Shown: one piece after another, positions 5,563-5,616 of the stretch | Layout: each line of letters opens with the position of its first letter | Numbering within the stretch: the stretch's first letter is position 1 | Source of the DNA: an uncultured Eubacteriales bacterium | GTDB taxonomy: Bacteria; Bacillota; Clostridia; Oscillospirales; Oscillospiraceae | Assembly: GCA_900548615.1 (NCBI GenBank) | Contig: URKW01000119.1 | Location: 1 to 5,616, forward strand | DNA: 5,616 nt | Reading direction: 5' to 3' | The notes under the pieces: generated by a model | Told to the model about the DNA's origin: nothing | The model's input: the letters and a program-made list of their open reading frames with translations, nothing else | Databases searched by the model: none | Translations under genes and position numbers: made by a program

Positions 5563-5598
5563 CAGCCTGTCAAAAAACTACCCAAACGCCCCTGTTTC

Positions 5599-5607
5599 TG
5601 CTATAAT
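5599..5607 (+). promoter_or_regulatory. Extended -10 promoter at the right window edge
   Basis: TGCTATAAT (5599-5607) is a perfect extended -10 element (TGn plus TATAAT). The -35 position (5579-5584, TACCCA) is weak, as is usual with the TGn form. It predicts a rightward transcript starting near 5614, so a gene on the plus strand probably begins beyond the window. Confidence 0.6.
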
Positions 5608-5616
5608 AGAGGAAAC

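Larger units (their letters stand above)
5285..5577. repeat. Gene-free chain of hairpins with short direct repeats
   Basis: No credible gene lies here. Stems seen: TTCGC/GCGAA with an inner GCC/GGC (5312-5334), AAAATATGCC/GGCATATTTT (5371-5393, loop GGT), and CGGCGGC/GCCGCCG (5407-5423). Two longer stems, of 15 and 16 bp, are listed separately. Direct repeats: TCAGYCTGTCAAAAAA at 5285-5300 and 5562-5577, ATTTTTGCCGC at 5346-5356 and 5438-5448, and TAGCATCCG at 5394-5402 and 5424-5432, the last pair flanking the GC-rich hairpin. It reads as a composite of interspersed palindromic repeats of Clostridia; a structured RNA is possible but unsupported. Confidence 0.6.

Overview
The window looks like a piece of chromosome from a GC-rich, gut-type Clostridia bacterium, most likely of the Oscillospiraceae. 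This is inferred from the strong AAGGAGG ribosome binding sites, the Cys-rich surface protein with a TGD plus membrane-anchor tail, the GC-rich codon use, and the dense hairpin repeats between genes. No tRNA, rRNA, CRISPR array, transposase or phage gene was seen.

Layout. Positions 3-1490 (+) are the 3' part of a large secreted protein whose start lies outside the window. It carries many CxxC modules, then seven near-identical 57-bp (19-residue) tandem units with a C-H-C-C pattern, and ends in a TGD motif, a hydrophobic segment and a basic tail. A rho-independent terminator (1494-1524) follows. Positions 1528-1690 hold two adjacent palindromic elements with no gene: a foldback, MITE-like unit with terminal inverted repeats, and a UUCG-type hairpin unit. 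Positions 1704-4271 (-) are a compact three-gene ABC importer operon in the order ATPase, permease, lipoprotein substrate-binding protein. The genes overlap, so translation is probably coupled. The family is the nitrate/sulfonate/taurine/pyrimidine-precursor (NitT/TauT, NMT1/THI5-like) group; the substrate cannot be read from the sequence.

Divergent from this operon, with about 150 bp between, is ridA (4424-4804, +), an enamine/imine deaminase with its own sigma-A-like promoter. It is closed by an unusually long, almost perfect hairpin (4809-4861). An AT-rich leader then precedes a gene for an unrecognised 78-residue membrane protein (4982-5218, +). The last 398 bases (5219-5616) hold no credible gene. 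They contain a terminator, a chain of at least five further hairpins with short direct repeats, and an extended -10 promoter at the right edge pointing out of the window.

How the genes relate. The importer is a self-contained module. The surface protein, ridA and the small membrane protein appear to be separate transcription units, and nothing in the sequence ties them into one pathway. I see no clear new multi-gene system. The points most worth a second look are the mosaic metal-site-like repeat array, the paired palindromic elements, and the repeated 'hairpin plus TCAGYCTGTCAAAAAA' modules at the right end.
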